Shown piece by piece: positions 42,217-51,675 of a stretch of DNA of 64,000 nucleotides (positions are counted from its first letter, which is position 1; the number at the start of each line of letters is the position of its first letter). Origin of the DNA: Calothrix sp. NIES-4105 (lineage in GTDB: Bacteria; Cyanobacteriota; Cyanobacteriia; Cyanobacteriales; Nostocaceae); the NCBI RefSeq assembly GCF_002368415.1, contig NZ_AP018290.1:2607470-2671469 (forward strand). Reading direction: 5' to 3'. Position numbers and translations under genes: made by a program. The notes beneath the pieces are model-generated. The model worked only from the letters and a program-made list of their open reading frames with translations, was not told where the DNA came from and ran no database searches.

Positions 42217-42497
42217 GGGTGGACACCGCCAGCCCTTGATGGTGCGAACTAGAGTACTATTAATTCAATGCCTGAAACCCCCATTAAGAGCGTTACCGTC
42301 AAATTCAGTTTTTTAGTTAACCACCCAATTTAATTACTTCGCATATCAAAAATGCTCAATATGATGTCTAAAAAATTGTTCATTTATTTGAAGGATATGC
42401 CGCAAGTCTTGTTGTTAGGAGCTTGATTGAACATGTATTTTAGGTAAAGATTTTGGTACTTATGTTCGCGCCATCAAGGGCTGGGTGGACACCGCCC
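42217..42497. repeat. Repeat pair GGGTGGACACCGCC + CCAGCCCTTGATGG
   Basis: CCAGCCCTTGATGGTGCGAAC (42229-42249) recurs inverted at 42464-42484. GGGTGGACACCGCC is present at both ends in the same orientation (about 42217-42230 and 42484-42497). The second copy overlaps the 3' end of the methyltransferase gene. The 264 bp between the giant kinase and that gene hold no gene. Confidence 0.7.
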
Positions 42498-43525
42498 ACC
42501 TTACCAGCTTCAATTATATACATTGATAAAGCATTTGTGGGGATAATACTTTTAATCCTAAAATCAGCAGCATTTAGTAAAATTTCCCATTCTTCTTTGT
42601 CACGTATTCGACCAGCAGTTTCTAATAGCATTATCATATCAAGACTTTTACCAAATGTTTGCTCATTGAGCGCGCCTATCATCGGTTCAATAATTAAAAC
42701 TTTGCCATTTGGCGCCATCACATTATAGCAATTTTGGAGTATAGTAATACAGTCTTCATTTGACCAATCCATAAGTACGGATGAAATAATGTATAAATCT
42801 CCACCGACAGGTACAGATGTTAGGAAATTCCCACCTGCAAGAAGACAACGGTCTGCTATTTCATAGTAATTAGTAGCTTTTTCCACTTCTTTAACTACAT
42901 GATTTTGGTCGAAAAGAATACCCTTTAGTGTCGGGTAGGTTTTCAAAATCAAGGTCAACAAATCACCCATACCTCCTCCTACATCTACAACTAATTTGGC
43001 ACTGCAGAAGTCATAGTTATTTATAACAGCAGCTGGTAAAGATGATGACCAGGATTTCATTGCCTTATTGAAGGTTAAACCAAATTCTGGTTTTTCCGCA
43101 AATACACCATAAGCATTTTTGCCGTATATGTTTTCGTAAGAACTTTTTCCTGTTTTAATAACGTCATTCATGGCTTGAACTAATCCCCAACGCCAAGGCT
43201 CTGCATTAAAAAGAATCCAGTCGCGAGGAGAATCAGGAGCATCTGTTCGCAGTGTAGAACTAAGCGATGTCAGGGAAAAAAAGCCTTGATTATCTTCTAA
43301 AAAGATACCAAAACCTGATAGAAAACGCATTATTCTATATAAATAATGTGTATTAGTTCCTGTTATTTCCGCAAGTTCTTCCGCATTTTTTGAACCTGAT
43401 GTTAAAAAATCAGCAATATTCAACTTAGTAATAACGTAAATAGCTTTTGACAAAATAGGTCCCAAGCTCGCCTGCAACATTATTGACTGAGGCGACATAT
43501 TCATATACTGTTCTAAAAATGTCAT
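42440..43525 (-). CDS. O-methyltransferase-family protein lacking the catalytic His
   Basis: A 361-aa member of the plant/actinobacterial-type small-molecule methyltransferases (PF00891 with an N-terminal dimerisation domain, about 10-95). The SAM-binding motif LVVDVGGGMGDLL lies at 178-190, with Asp206 (ILFDQ) probably contacting SAM ribose. In active O-methyltransferases the segment reads 'LHDWSDEDC' with a catalytic His; here residues 251-259 read LMDWSNEDC, with Met252 in its place. A non-methylating or atypical reaction, as in RdmB, is possible. The last about 20 residues are encoded by a repeat element. It is last in a five-gene minus-strand cluster, 73 bp after the hydrolase. Confidence 0.85.
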   Translation of the reverse strand: MTFLEQYMNMSPQSIMLQASLGPILSKAIYVITKLNIADFLTSGSKNAEELAEITGTNTHYLYRIMRFLSGFGIFLEDNQGFFSLTSLSSTLRTDAPDSPRDWILFNAEPWRWGLVQAMNDVIKTGKSSYENIYGKNAYGVFAEKPEFGLTFNKAMKSWSSSLPAAVINNYDFCSAKLVVDVGGGMGDLLTLILKTYPTLKGILFDQNHVVKEVEKATNYYEIADRCLLAGGNFLTSVPVGGDLYIISSVLMDWSNEDCITILQNCYNVMAPNGKVLIIEPMIGALNEQTFGKSLDMIMLLETAGRIRDKEEWEILLNAADFRIKSIIPTNALSMYIIEAGKVGGVHPALDGANISTKIFT

Positions 43526-43598
43526 AGTTGTTTGGTTAATTTAATTAACGACTTTCGTGCTTAGATTTCCGACTTATTTAAAAGCCGGGACGTTATAG

Positions 43599-44471
43599 TT
43601 AAACGCACGTGCAAGCAATACCTACTTGCGCTAATATTGCTTTACATAACGGACTATTGGTATCCAAGAAACCATCAATAGCAGTAAAGTGATTTTTACC
43701 AGATTGCGCCAAGTATTCACCTTGTAACCCCTTACTTTTCCAAGCATTAAGAAAATCTTGCGATTGACGATGAAACTCTGAAGATTCCTCTTCACCATAG
43801 GTAACAATTAGCGACCCTGCCGTTTCTGGAATATGCCGTATAGGGCTATTACGAAGAACTTCACCCCAAGTAAGTTGAATTTTGGGTTGCAACCAAGTGT
43901 AGGGAAACGGCATCAAATCAAATAAGCCACTAATCGTACAGCCACCTTTAATAATATTATTTGGTAGCCCATAATCACTTTCCCAATCTGTAATCATAGA
44001 CATTGCAGTAAGATGACCACCTGCTGAGTGCCCAGATACATATATACGGTTAGGGTTTCCTCCAAAATTTTCTGCGTTGCGATATACCCAAGCAATTGCA
44101 GCACGAGTTTGGCGCACAATCTCGTCAATAGTCACTTTTGGACACAAAGCGTAGTTGATAACTACAGTTGTGATTCCTGCTGACATCATAGATGAAGCAA
44201 CAAAGCTAAATTCTTTACTGCTAGCCATCATCCAGTAACCACCATGAATAAATACCATGATAGGAGCGCACGGTTGTGATGCAGGAAAAATGTCTAGATG
44301 CTCAACCAAGGTAGGGCCAAAAGGAATATTAAGCTGACACGATAGCTCCTCACGGCATTTAGTACTATTGTTCGTGTAGCAATTCATGTATGCGGGTATA
44401 TCAATGCCTAATTCCCCTGGATTATACTCAGCATCTAGTTGAGCTTGGGTTTCAAAATTACGATATAGCAT
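43599..44471 (-). CDS. Alpha/beta hydrolase resembling arylformamidase
   Basis: The 290-aa product of the hormone-sensitive-lipase/BD-FAE fold has HGGYW at 76-80 (oxyanion hole), Ser149 in VSGHSAGGHL, an acidic residue after VTYGEEES and His in SGKNHFTAIDG. The start (YRNFETQAQLDAEYNPG) and HGGYW strongly recall kynurenine formamidases and related small-amide or ester hydrolases, though the substrate is unproven. Its start overlaps the 3' end of the flavoprotein gene by 14 bp, so the two are very likely translationally coupled. It lies in the middle of the cluster, pointing to hydrolysis of an ester or formamide intermediate. Confidence 0.82.
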   Translation of the reverse strand: MLYRNFETQAQLDAEYNPGELGIDIPAYMNCYTNNSTKCREELSCQLNIPFGPTLVEHLDIFPASQPCAPIMVFIHGGYWMMASSKEFSFVASSMMSAGITTVVINYALCPKVTIDEIVRQTRAAIAWVYRNAENFGGNPNRIYVSGHSAGGHLTAMSMITDWESDYGLPNNIIKGGCTISGLFDLMPFPYTWLQPKIQLTWGEVLRNSPIRHIPETAGSLIVTYGEEESSEFHRQSQDFLNAWKSKGLQGEYLAQSGKNHFTAIDGFLDTNSPLCKAILAQVGIACTCV

Positions 44472-45960
44472 TTTGTGACTGCAATTGTTGGCGAACAGTT
44501 TTATAAACAGAAGGATCTGCTGGCATCATCAAATTTACTAACGGTATTGATGATTTATGCTGAGTTTCAAGACCCATATCTTGCATTAATTCATCAATGT
44601 AATGGAAAGTAAATGGTGTTACGCAGGCACCGTTTAGAAAAGCATAGGGTCTATCTTTCTGTCTCCATTCCAACTCAGTTTTGACATCTTCAAGCATTTG
44701 TTCTAAGGAAGGTAAAGAGATATTTCCTCTAACGTACTCTAATAACCAATGGGCGCCAATTTCTGAAGATAACTGCGCGCATCCACTGTAGTTATAACCA
44801 ACAAAACCCATTTGGGGAACTTTAGGGTGGATGAGATGACGATAAAGATGTATAAGACCTTTTTCATCAAATACATGGCGACGGTATTTATCTTCCAAAA
44901 AAGGAATATCTTGTTTAAACCCGGTGCCAAAAATAACAACATCAGCTTCTAAGCTTTGACCGTTACCAAGTTCTAAACCTCCTGAGAAAAATTTATTAAT
45001 TGTTGCCTTAATCGGACGGATTTTTCTCTGCTTTACGTATTTGAAAAAATCTAAAGGCACCAAACCGATGCTACACCCCACTAGCTTATTCATCGGTTGG
45101 TCAGGTAATAACCCACATGCATCAATGGGAAACTGTAAACGCAGAAGCGTTTCGTTTATCCTCCAAAAAGCCCATACTAACGGTTTACCAATTGTGTGGA
45201 GAAATTTTTCCCACCCAGTAAGTTTGTAGTAGGGCATCCATGATTCTGCAAACCGCGTCAAAAGAACGTATTTGACGTTAATCAAACCCAAGAAAAACTT
45301 GGGAATTTTCCATAATGCTTGACGAAAAACAAGCGTACATTCCTTTGCCCTACTAGCTGCAAAAGCAGCAATATCGGTTGCTGATTTACCAAAACCTACG
45401 ACAACCACCCGTTTATCGGCAATTAATGAGCCATCATTAAAGTCATTGGAATGTAGTACCTTACCTCCAGATGAAATAAATTTATCTATATCTGGAAAAG
45501 TTGGTATATTCGAGATGCCAAAGGCGCCATTGCAAACTATAACAAAATCAAACTCGTACCTTTCTTCAATAGCTACTTGTTGGCTCTTGTCCTTACATCT
45601 GACTTGAACAACCCATCCAGCTTCGTTTTTAACCTCGCGCTCAACCTTAATGACTTCCGCACCAAATTTAATTCTCTCCATAACGCCGAAATGCTTGGCG
45701 TAAGACTCTAAGTAAGCACAAATTTGCTCACCCGAAGGCCACTCTGGGTATGAACTTGGCATGGGGTAGTCGGAGAAAGCGTATGTATCACGGGGGTTTT
45801 GAATAGAAAGTCCTGGATAAGACCTTGATTTTTCCCAAACACCCCCAAGAGCTTGCTGTTTCTCAAAAACTGTTACTTCATATCCTTCTTCAAGAAAGAC
45901 CTTAGCTGATACTAACCCGCTAACCCCGGCGCCAATTACACAAACTTGCTTTATTGTCAT
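44458..45960 (-). CDS. FMO-type flavin monooxygenase
   Basis: A 500-aa flavin-containing monooxygenase or Baeyer-Villiger-like protein. The FAD motif GAGVSGL lies at 10-16, with Glu in VTVFEKQQALGGVW. The FMO-identifying region reads GKVLHSNDF (the usual leading Phe is Ser). The NADPH motif is VVGFGKSATD, and a late FGTGF follows. These enzymes oxygenate soft N or S atoms or ketones. The start at 45960 (MTIKQVCVIGAG) has GGAG 8 bases upstream; an earlier in-frame codon at 46080 would overlap the neighbouring gene and lacks support. It lies between the other flavoprotein (26 bp upstream) and the hydrolase (overlapping). Confidence 0.9.
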   Translation of the reverse strand: MTIKQVCVIGAGVSGLVSAKVFLEEGYEVTVFEKQQALGGVWEKSRSYPGLSIQNPRDTYAFSDYPMPSSYPEWPSGEQICAYLESYAKHFGVMERIKFGAEVIKVEREVKNEAGWVVQVRCKDKSQQVAIEERYEFDFVIVCNGAFGISNIPTFPDIDKFISSGGKVLHSNDFNDGSLIADKRVVVVGFGKSATDIAAFAASRAKECTLVFRQALWKIPKFFLGLINVKYVLLTRFAESWMPYYKLTGWEKFLHTIGKPLVWAFWRINETLLRLQFPIDACGLLPDQPMNKLVGCSIGLVPLDFFKYVKQRKIRPIKATINKFFSGGLELGNGQSLEADVVIFGTGFKQDIPFLEDKYRRHVFDEKGLIHLYRHLIHPKVPQMGFVGYNYSGCAQLSSEIGAHWLLEYVRGNISLPSLEQMLEDVKTELEWRQKDRPYAFLNGACVTPFTFHYIDELMQDMGLETQHKSSIPLVNLMMPADPSVYKTVRQQLQSQNAIS

Positions 45961-45986
45961 TTTGTTTTCTCCATTGTCACTTTCAT

Positions 45987-47573
45987 TCACATTTCTGAAA
46001 TTGTGGGTAAACAAGCTTGAATTCTTAGATGATTTTTCAAAAATGCATGTAATGGCTTGATATGCACATCTTCTAACCATTCAGACGCTAAATCTTCTAT
46101 AACGTGGTGTTCTGCAATTAATGTATTTCTACAAAAGTGCCGAATAACTGGATGGATGAAAGCGCTGTGATGGGCATTGTCAGCATCATCTTTGTGAATA
46201 CGTTCAATTGCAAAAGGGTCTGCTATTTTCTCTACTTCATATCCAAACTCTAACGAGATAGTGTAATAGTTATCACACTTACTAAACTCACTATCATCTA
46301 TATAATCTTTTGGAAGCTCTTGATAATAACGCACGGTACTGGCTTTCTCCAAAATCACAATTAAATCACAAAGAAAACCAGTTTGTTGCCATAAACCTGA
46401 ACTTTTATTAACTCGTTTGATGATTGCCTCTGTTAAGCTATCAGGATTTGCAGTGATGTACTCGAAGGGTAGCTGTTGATTAAAATGTTTATGTTCTAAA
46501 ATTTTGTGCAAAGCTTGGATATTGTAGCGAAAACCATGAATAAAACCGGATTGTTTTTTTTTGAAATCCCGCATATGCATAAGCACCCCAGCGAAATACA
46601 AATTTTTAATGTTAGTTGATTCCCATTCGCTGGTTTGAGATGGGAAACGGTTATCAATAGCTAGCTCCGGTTTAATAGATTCATCAAAAATCGAATCATC
46701 AAAGCTAAATCCAGCACATAGAATTACACGATCGTAAAGTATTTTCTCTTCTTCTCCGTTGGCATGAGTGTAGTTAAATGTAACTAATAATTTACTACCA
46801 AACTCCTCTATTGTAGTGATCGTTGCATCTAATAACCCATTCTGAGATTTTAGCTGGTAAGTATCCAAAAAGTTATTATTAACTGCTCGTAAATTTCCTA
46901 CATATTTAGTTTTCCATGCCATTGTAATAGGGTTTCGACTTGCAATATGAATTACTGCTGCTGTTCCAATTAAACTATCCGCAGTTTCAAATCCAGAATT
47001 GCCTTTACCAATAATTAATACCCTTTGATTTACAAAGTGACTCGGGTCAACAGATATATCAGTATATCTTTCTGCTAATTCAATTCCAGTAATTGGAGGA
47101 ATATACAACTTGGTAAAGCCTGTGGCAATAATCAAATACTTTGCTAAATAAACACTGCCATTGCTATCAATAATCATAAATTTTTCATTATCTTTAGCAA
47201 TCCTGACAGCTTCGCAGTTAAATTTTATTTTGATGCTAAAATAGTTAGCAAAATCATTCAAATATTGAACTAGAGCATCTGTATGAGGAAAATACTCTTT
47301 ACTATAATTTTTGAAGAGCATTTCTTCATTATCACTTAATAAAGAGTTCCAATCCCATCTTAGGTTAATTTCAGCATCATCATACCCTGTATACACTTTA
47401 TTAATTGAAATTAACTTTTTGTGTCTAGGAAAGTTTTTGAAAAATGTCCCAGGAGAATCACCTGATTCTAATATTATGTAATTACGGTTAGCTTTTTCCA
47501 AAAAGTAACCCAGTTGTAGTCCAGCAGGACCAGCACCGATAATTAAGTATTCAAATTCTGTTGTTACGTTCAT
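45987..47573 (-). CDS. FOXRED2-like FAD/NAD(P)-dependent oxidoreductase
   Basis: With the ATG at 47573 the protein has 528 residues. The N-terminal FAD site IIGAGPAGLQLGYFLE begins at about residue 11, with Glu in YIILESGDSPG. RWDWNSLL and FPHTDALVQYLNDFA follow, then a second dinucleotide site VLIIGKGNSGFETAD and the FAD-closing NLYFAGVL. The arrangement recalls animal FOXRED2 and bacterial lysine/ornithine N-monooxygenase-like flavoproteins. The C-terminal 150 residues are not recognised. An alternative GTG at 47636 would add 21 residues. It lies directly after the HDO gene. Confidence 0.82.
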   Translation of the reverse strand: MNVTTEFEYLIIGAGPAGLQLGYFLEKANRNYIILESGDSPGTFFKNFPRHKKLISINKVYTGYDDAEINLRWDWNSLLSDNEEMLFKNYSKEYFPHTDALVQYLNDFANYFSIKIKFNCEAVRIAKDNEKFMIIDSNGSVYLAKYLIIATGFTKLYIPPITGIELAERYTDISVDPSHFVNQRVLIIGKGNSGFETADSLIGTAAVIHIASRNPITMAWKTKYVGNLRAVNNNFLDTYQLKSQNGLLDATITTIEEFGSKLLVTFNYTHANGEEEKILYDRVILCAGFSFDDSIFDESIKPELAIDNRFPSQTSEWESTNIKNLYFAGVLMHMRDFKKKQSGFIHGFRYNIQALHKILEHKHFNQQLPFEYITANPDSLTEAIIKRVNKSSGLWQQTGFLCDLIVILEKASTVRYYQELPKDYIDDSEFSKCDNYYTISLEFGYEVEKIADPFAIERIHKDDADNAHHSAFIHPVIRHFCRNTLIAEHHVIEDLASEWLEDVHIKPLHAFLKNHLRIQACLPTISEM

Positions 47574-47650
47574 ACTAGGAAACACCACACTCAGCTTGTT
47601 TATATGTATCGAAGACTTAAAAAGAGCAAATGTCACATCAATTCACAGAT

Positions 47651-48361
47651 TCACCCAAGTTTTACTAACTGCTTAACTTGGTGCTTTTGTGCATAAGTCA
47701 AAAAACAATTGGTCATTTGCGTAAAAAGATTAAAGACTTTTTCGACTAATTCAAAAGCTTCTAGCTGTTCTTGTTCTGATAGTTGAATCTTCGCCAATAT
47801 TTGATCAATTTCTGTTGAACCTGTTGTATGACCAGTTTCTACTGCTAGATGAAAGTCGTCAAAATATAAACAATCTTTTTGGATAATTGATTTAATCTCT
47901 TTACCAAGTTTTGCAGCAACAGAAAACATTACATTCCCAGTAGCTTCGGTCACTTCGACCACTATTAGTTTTTGAATAGGAGTTGCTTGTAAAGCAAATC
48001 GACAAAGTTGATAAGTTACCCAACGTGGTTTTTCTGCTTCTTCACCCCATAGAAATTCTAAAGAATCACTAAATTTCAATGATTTATCTAATTCTAAATT
48101 ACGAATATCTCTAATAAACCATAACCAGTGATGGTCATCCTCATAAGTATGCTTGTTAATTAGTATTTGAATTGGGTCGCAAGAAGACTCTCGGAAAATA
48201 TATTTATTTAAATCGCCAAAGCTCATAATAAAAGGAGCAGCGCAAGGCGCCCAAGCCAATCTTTGCCGAGGGTCTATACTTGTATCTTGCATATACTGAA
48301 ATAATGGTAACTGAGAAAACTCTTGCTTCTTTGCCTCAATTAATTTCAACACTTCTTTCAT
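47651..48361 (-). CDS. Heme-oxygenase-like putative diiron enzyme (HDO/TenA fold)
   Basis: A 236-aa all-helical protein with a pattern typical of heme-oxygenase-like diiron oxidases and oxygenases. KHTYEDDHHWLWF at 70-82 supplies Glu/Asp/His, VVEVTEATGNVMF at 134-146 supplies Glu136 or Glu139, and DDFHLAVETGHTTGS at 168-182 supplies His171, Glu175 and His178. Known HDOs (UndA, BesC, SznF) cleave C-C bonds or oxidise amines. The exact ligand set here is inferred. The start at 48361 (MKEVLKLIEA) is chosen because the 34 residues of the longer frame look non-globular; an AAGG lies about 13 bases upstream. It is the first gene of the cluster. Confidence 0.75.
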   Translation of the reverse strand: MKEVLKLIEAKKQEFSQLPLFQYMQDTSIDPRQRLAWAPCAAPFIMSFGDLNKYIFRESSCDPIQILINKHTYEDDHHWLWFIRDIRNLELDKSLKFSDSLEFLWGEEAEKPRWVTYQLCRFALQATPIQKLIVVEVTEATGNVMFSVAAKLGKEIKSIIQKDCLYFDDFHLAVETGHTTGSTEIDQILAKIQLSEQEQLEAFELVEKVFNLFTQMTNCFLTYAQKHQVKQLVKLG

Positions 48362-49503
48362 AATTAAATCAAACCTTAGAATTAATATGTTTGTAGGTAG
48401 TAGACAAATTGCCACACAACCAAATCCATTTGGCTCGACATTTTTTGTATTCTTTAAACTCAAATTTTTACAAAGTAAAAACAGCGAACTCTTTAGAGCT
48501 AGATACTTTCAATGCTTTGTTTCAAAAGATTGAGTTGGTTTTGGCAATTTTCTTAGAATTCATTCTTAAATTTTTTATTTAAAAAAGCTATGAGTATTTT
48601 CGCTGAATTATTTTATTCTGCTGTTATGATTCGGTTTGCGGTCGTTAATGATACATAATTAAAACAGAACTAAATCATAGAGTTTATTAAGCATAGAAGA
48701 TTGTTGTAGTGGTAAAAATAACCCCAAATTATTCATGTATTACCATTTCAAGGTTATATTACGGTTTGTAAAGTTTTAATTATTTTTTTTTACAAACTAT
48801 TAAATAAGATACAAAATTTATAATTTTTTTATTAAGCGTTAAAAAATATTTGATTTTAATAAGTAACATAAATTACATTAGACATTCGTAATATTTCTGA
48901 AATGTCATGATAATATAACATTTATTTTTAGTCACTAATTGCTTCTATTACTACATTCATAGATATCATTAACTGATAATTTAATATAGCATTATAAAAA
49001 TCTATGATTAAAGTAAGTGATTTTTCAATACATGTGTATAAATAGGTAAAATAAAAGTATAAATGCACTAGTATAAAATGTATCATCAAGTGAATAAGCT
49101 TATATTTGGCTGTTAATATCAGCCTAAGCCCAGATAGACATAATCATAAAGATTAAGTTATTATTGAACCCTTTGTCATTTAACAATATCTTCACTAATT
49201 TTCGTAGATACCGAATTAATATGACCTCTACCTACGGTTTGAAAGCAGGTGTCTAATAAAAAAGGCGCCCAAAATTAGGCGCCGTATAGTCAATGTATTA
49301 AAATGTATTAAATTGGCTACAAGCTATAGCTAATAAAGATAGGCGAGATGCCTGTCCTATGGGTGAATGGCACTTACTGAAGCAGTTGATGGTGCGTGAA
49401 AGCACTTTAATTTTTCGTTACACTACTTGACTGTAATAGCTTTCACGCACCCTACCCAATTTTTTATTGGCACCTCCAAATGCTTAAGTAAGCAACATTC
49501 GTT
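48362..49503. other. AT-rich spacer between the oxidative cluster and ndhB
   Basis: About 1.1 kb with no gene recognised. 48480-49120 is exceptionally AT-rich, with long T and A runs (near 48785, 48825 and 48842). 49259-49288 carries two GGCGCC copies separated by CAAAATTA, a perfect 6-bp stem. 49391-49451 is a strong inverted repeat listed separately. It should contain the promoter of the five-gene cluster. Confidence 0.55.
49391..49451 (-). terminator. Inverted repeat downstream of ndhB
   Basis: Perfect 13-bp arms GGTGCGTGAAAGC (49391-49403) and GCTTTCACGCACC (49439-49451) enclose a 35-bp A/T-rich loop. It lies about 50 bp after the ndhB stop on its strand. Likely a transcript-end hairpin or dispersed repeat. 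Confidence 0.6.
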
Positions 49504-51066
49504 CTATGGGTTTTGTTGCTCGTAGGTTTTTACTAGACTGACTTGATTTTTGTTTATCGCCGCAGCTTGCAACATTGGAGTGTGGGTAACTGAGTTATTC
49601 GCTAAGGTAAAAATTGGGTTTGATAAAATACCAAGTAGCGAAGTTGCAATCAAAGTGGTTATTAAACCAATTTGCAAAGGTCTAAAGCCAGGTAAATTCC
49701 AGCGAATTTCTGGGTAATTTTTAACTACGTCAGACATTTCTTGAGGTTCTTTAACAACCATCATTTTGACAACGCGGATGTAGTAGTAGATGGAAATAAC
49801 GCTGGTAATTAAGCCTAGTAATACTAGCCAGTAAAGTCCTGCTTGCCAACCTGCCCAAAATAAGTAGATTTTACCGAAGAAGCCAGCAAGAGGAGGAATA
49901 CCACCTAAAGATAGCAATGATAGGCTCAGACCAAGAGTTAATAGTGGGTCTTTTTGGTATAAACCTGAGTAATCGGCGATTTGGTCAGTACCTGTTCGTA
50001 AGGAGAATAGAATTACGCAGGTAAAACCACATAGGTTCATAAACAGGTAAATAAGCAAGTAAAATACCATGCTGGCATAACCTGCATCAGTTCCTGCAAT
50101 CAAACCAATCATCACAAACCCTGCTTGGGCAATTGATGAGTATGCTAACATCCGCTTCATACTAGTTTGAGCTAGGGCTACTACGTTACCTAGAATTAAA
50201 CTTAGTACAGCAAGTGCGGTAAAGACAAATCTCCATTCTTCAGCCACAAGAGGAAAGACAGTTGTTAATAAGCGAATCGCAAGCGCAAAACCTGCTGCTT
50301 TAGAACCAACTGATAAAAAAGCAATTACTGGAGTCGGCGCCCCTTCGTATACATCAGGTGTCCACTGGTGGAAAGGTGCCGCCGAAATTTTAAAGCCAAC
50401 ACCTGCAATTACAAATACTAATGCAATAACTAAACCAAGCGATTGTGTTAAATTTGCACTTGCAATTCCATCAGCAATTGCACTTAATTGCGTTTTTCCA
50501 CCTGATAATCCATAGAGTAAAGATACTCCATATAGAAAAACTGCAGTACTTGAGGCGCCAATGAGTAAGTACTTAAGGGCAGCTTCGTTTGAGCGAGGGT
50601 CACGTTTGGTATAGCCTGTAAGTAAGTAAGAGGAAATACTAAGCGATTCGAGCGCGATGAAAATTGTGACTAGTTCATTTGCTCCCGAAAGAAACATACC
50701 TCCTAAAGTCGCTGTCAGCAAAATACCAATGAATTCTGCTAGTGCGGTTCCGCTTTGCTCGACATAACGAATTGACATTAAAACGGTGACTGTGCTTGAG
50801 AGGGCAACAATACCGCGAAAAACAATACTTAAGTCGTCTGCATTGAAACCACCGCTAAAGCCCATAGGATTAGCGCTATCCCACTGCAAGTAAAGAGCAA
50901 ATATTGATGCTAGTAAGCCAGAAATCGCTACATAGCCAATCCAACGCTCAGAGGCACGCCCCAAAGCCAAATCAATTATCAAAACTGCCATCAGGGTTAT
51001 AATAACAATCCCTTCTGGTAGTATCGTTCCAGCATTTAGCTGGGCTGCAAGATTAGCAAAATCCAT
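49504..51066 (-). CDS. ndhB: NAD(P)H-quinone oxidoreductase subunit 2 (NdhB)
   Basis: Membrane proton-translocating subunit of the photosynthetic NDH-1 complex, used in respiration, cyclic electron flow and CO2 uptake. The 520-aa protein starts [19 protein letters not shown], as in other cyanobacteria, and is hydrophobic throughout, with about 14 spans. It has the conserved [13 protein letters not shown] and Lys/His-bearing helices ([22 protein letters not shown]). It appears monocistronic; ndhB is normally isolated in cyanobacteria. Confidence 0.96.
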   Translation of the reverse strand: MDFANLAAQLNAGTILPEGIVIITLMAVLIIDLALGRASERWIGYVAISGLLASIFALYLQWDSANPMGFSGGFNADDLSIVFRGIVALSSTVTVLMSIRYVEQSGTALAEFIGILLTATLGGMFLSGANELVTIFIALESLSISSYLLTGYTKRDPRSNEAALKYLLIGASSTAVFLYGVSLLYGLSGGKTQLSAIADGIASANLTQSLGLVIALVFVIAGVGFKISAAPFHQWTPDVYEGAPTPVIAFLSVGSKAAGFALAIRLLTTVFPLVAEEWRFVFTALAVLSLILGNVVALAQTSMKRMLAYSSIAQAGFVMIGLIAGTDAGYASMVFYLLIYLFMNLCGFTCVILFSLRTGTDQIADYSGLYQKDPLLTLGLSLSLLSLGGIPPLAGFFGKIYLFWAGWQAGLYWLVLLGLITSVISIYYYIRVVKMMVVKEPQEMSDVVKNYPEIRWNLPGFRPLQIGLITTLIATSLLGILSNPIFTLANNSVTHTPMLQAAAINKNQVSLVKTYEQQNP

Positions 51067-51189
51067 GACAATTATTAGGTTTTAGCTATGAATCAAGGAA
51101 CCAACTGTGTTAATTCTATTGTTTTTTAGCAATTCTAGGAGTTATTTCAATGCATAGAAACCGGGTTTGTTTTCATAAACATAAAATTA

Positions 51190-51255
51190 AGCATATAGGT
51201 TACAACATTTTTACTTTAATGATTACATCAAAGCAAAATAGTCAACCTATATGCT
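51190..51255. repeat. Inverted repeat AGCATATAGGTT between rbp and ndhB
   Basis: Perfect 12-bp arms AGCATATAGGTT (51190-51201) and AACCTATATGCT (51244-51255). It lies 102 bp 3' of the rbp stop and about 120 bp upstream of the ndhB start on the same strand, so it could end the rbp transcript. Confidence 0.6.
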
Positions 51256-51356
51256 ACGCTTATAATTAAATTTCAGATCGCAAATACTTTACTTAGGCTC
51301 AAAAGCTTGAAGATGTCGGCTTTGCTCTCTCAACATGACGGTATAACGGTTTTATT

Positions 51357-51671
51357 TTAGTAGCGACGTGAATAACTGCTGTTGCCACCCTTGCTCCAGT
51401 TACTTCCACCAGAGCGACCACCTTTCTCCTCCCTTGGTCTTGCCTTATTAACTTTCATTACGCGCCCCATCCACTCTGCACCATCTAGTGCGTTTATGGC
51501 TGCGGTTTCGGCGGCATCGTTTTCCATCTCAACGAATCCAAAACCTCGCACACGACCTGTCTCCCGGTCAGTGGGTAATTGTACTCGCTTAACGCCGCCA
51601 TACTCAGAAAATACTTTTTCTAAGTCGTCTTGAGTAACGTTGTAGGATAGGTTACCTACGTAGATTGACAT
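51357..51671 (-). CDS. RRM-type RNA-binding protein (cyanobacterial Rbp)
   Basis: A 104-aa protein with a single RNA recognition motif. RNP2 IYVGNL lies at 3-8 and RNP1 RGFGFVEM at 42-49, followed by a short Gly/Ser/Arg-rich tail (GGRSGGSNWSKGG, ending SYSRRY). This is the cold-inducible Rbp family of cyanobacteria, proposed RNA chaperones; some members help place thylakoid-protein mRNAs. GGAGAG lies 5 bases before the ATG, and the leader can pair with it (see the entry at 51676). Confidence 0.93.
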   Translation of the reverse strand: MSIYVGNLSYNVTQDDLEKVFSEYGGVKRVQLPTDRETGRVRGFGFVEMENDAAETAAINALDGAEWMGRVMKVNKARPREEKGGRSGGSNWSKGGNSSYSRRY

Positions 51672-51675
51672 GAAA

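Noticed and set aside
46081-47636. Possible frameshift joining the two flavoprotein genes
   Set aside because: Each has its own complete FAD and second dinucleotide sites and a good start for the second gene, so they are two proteins.
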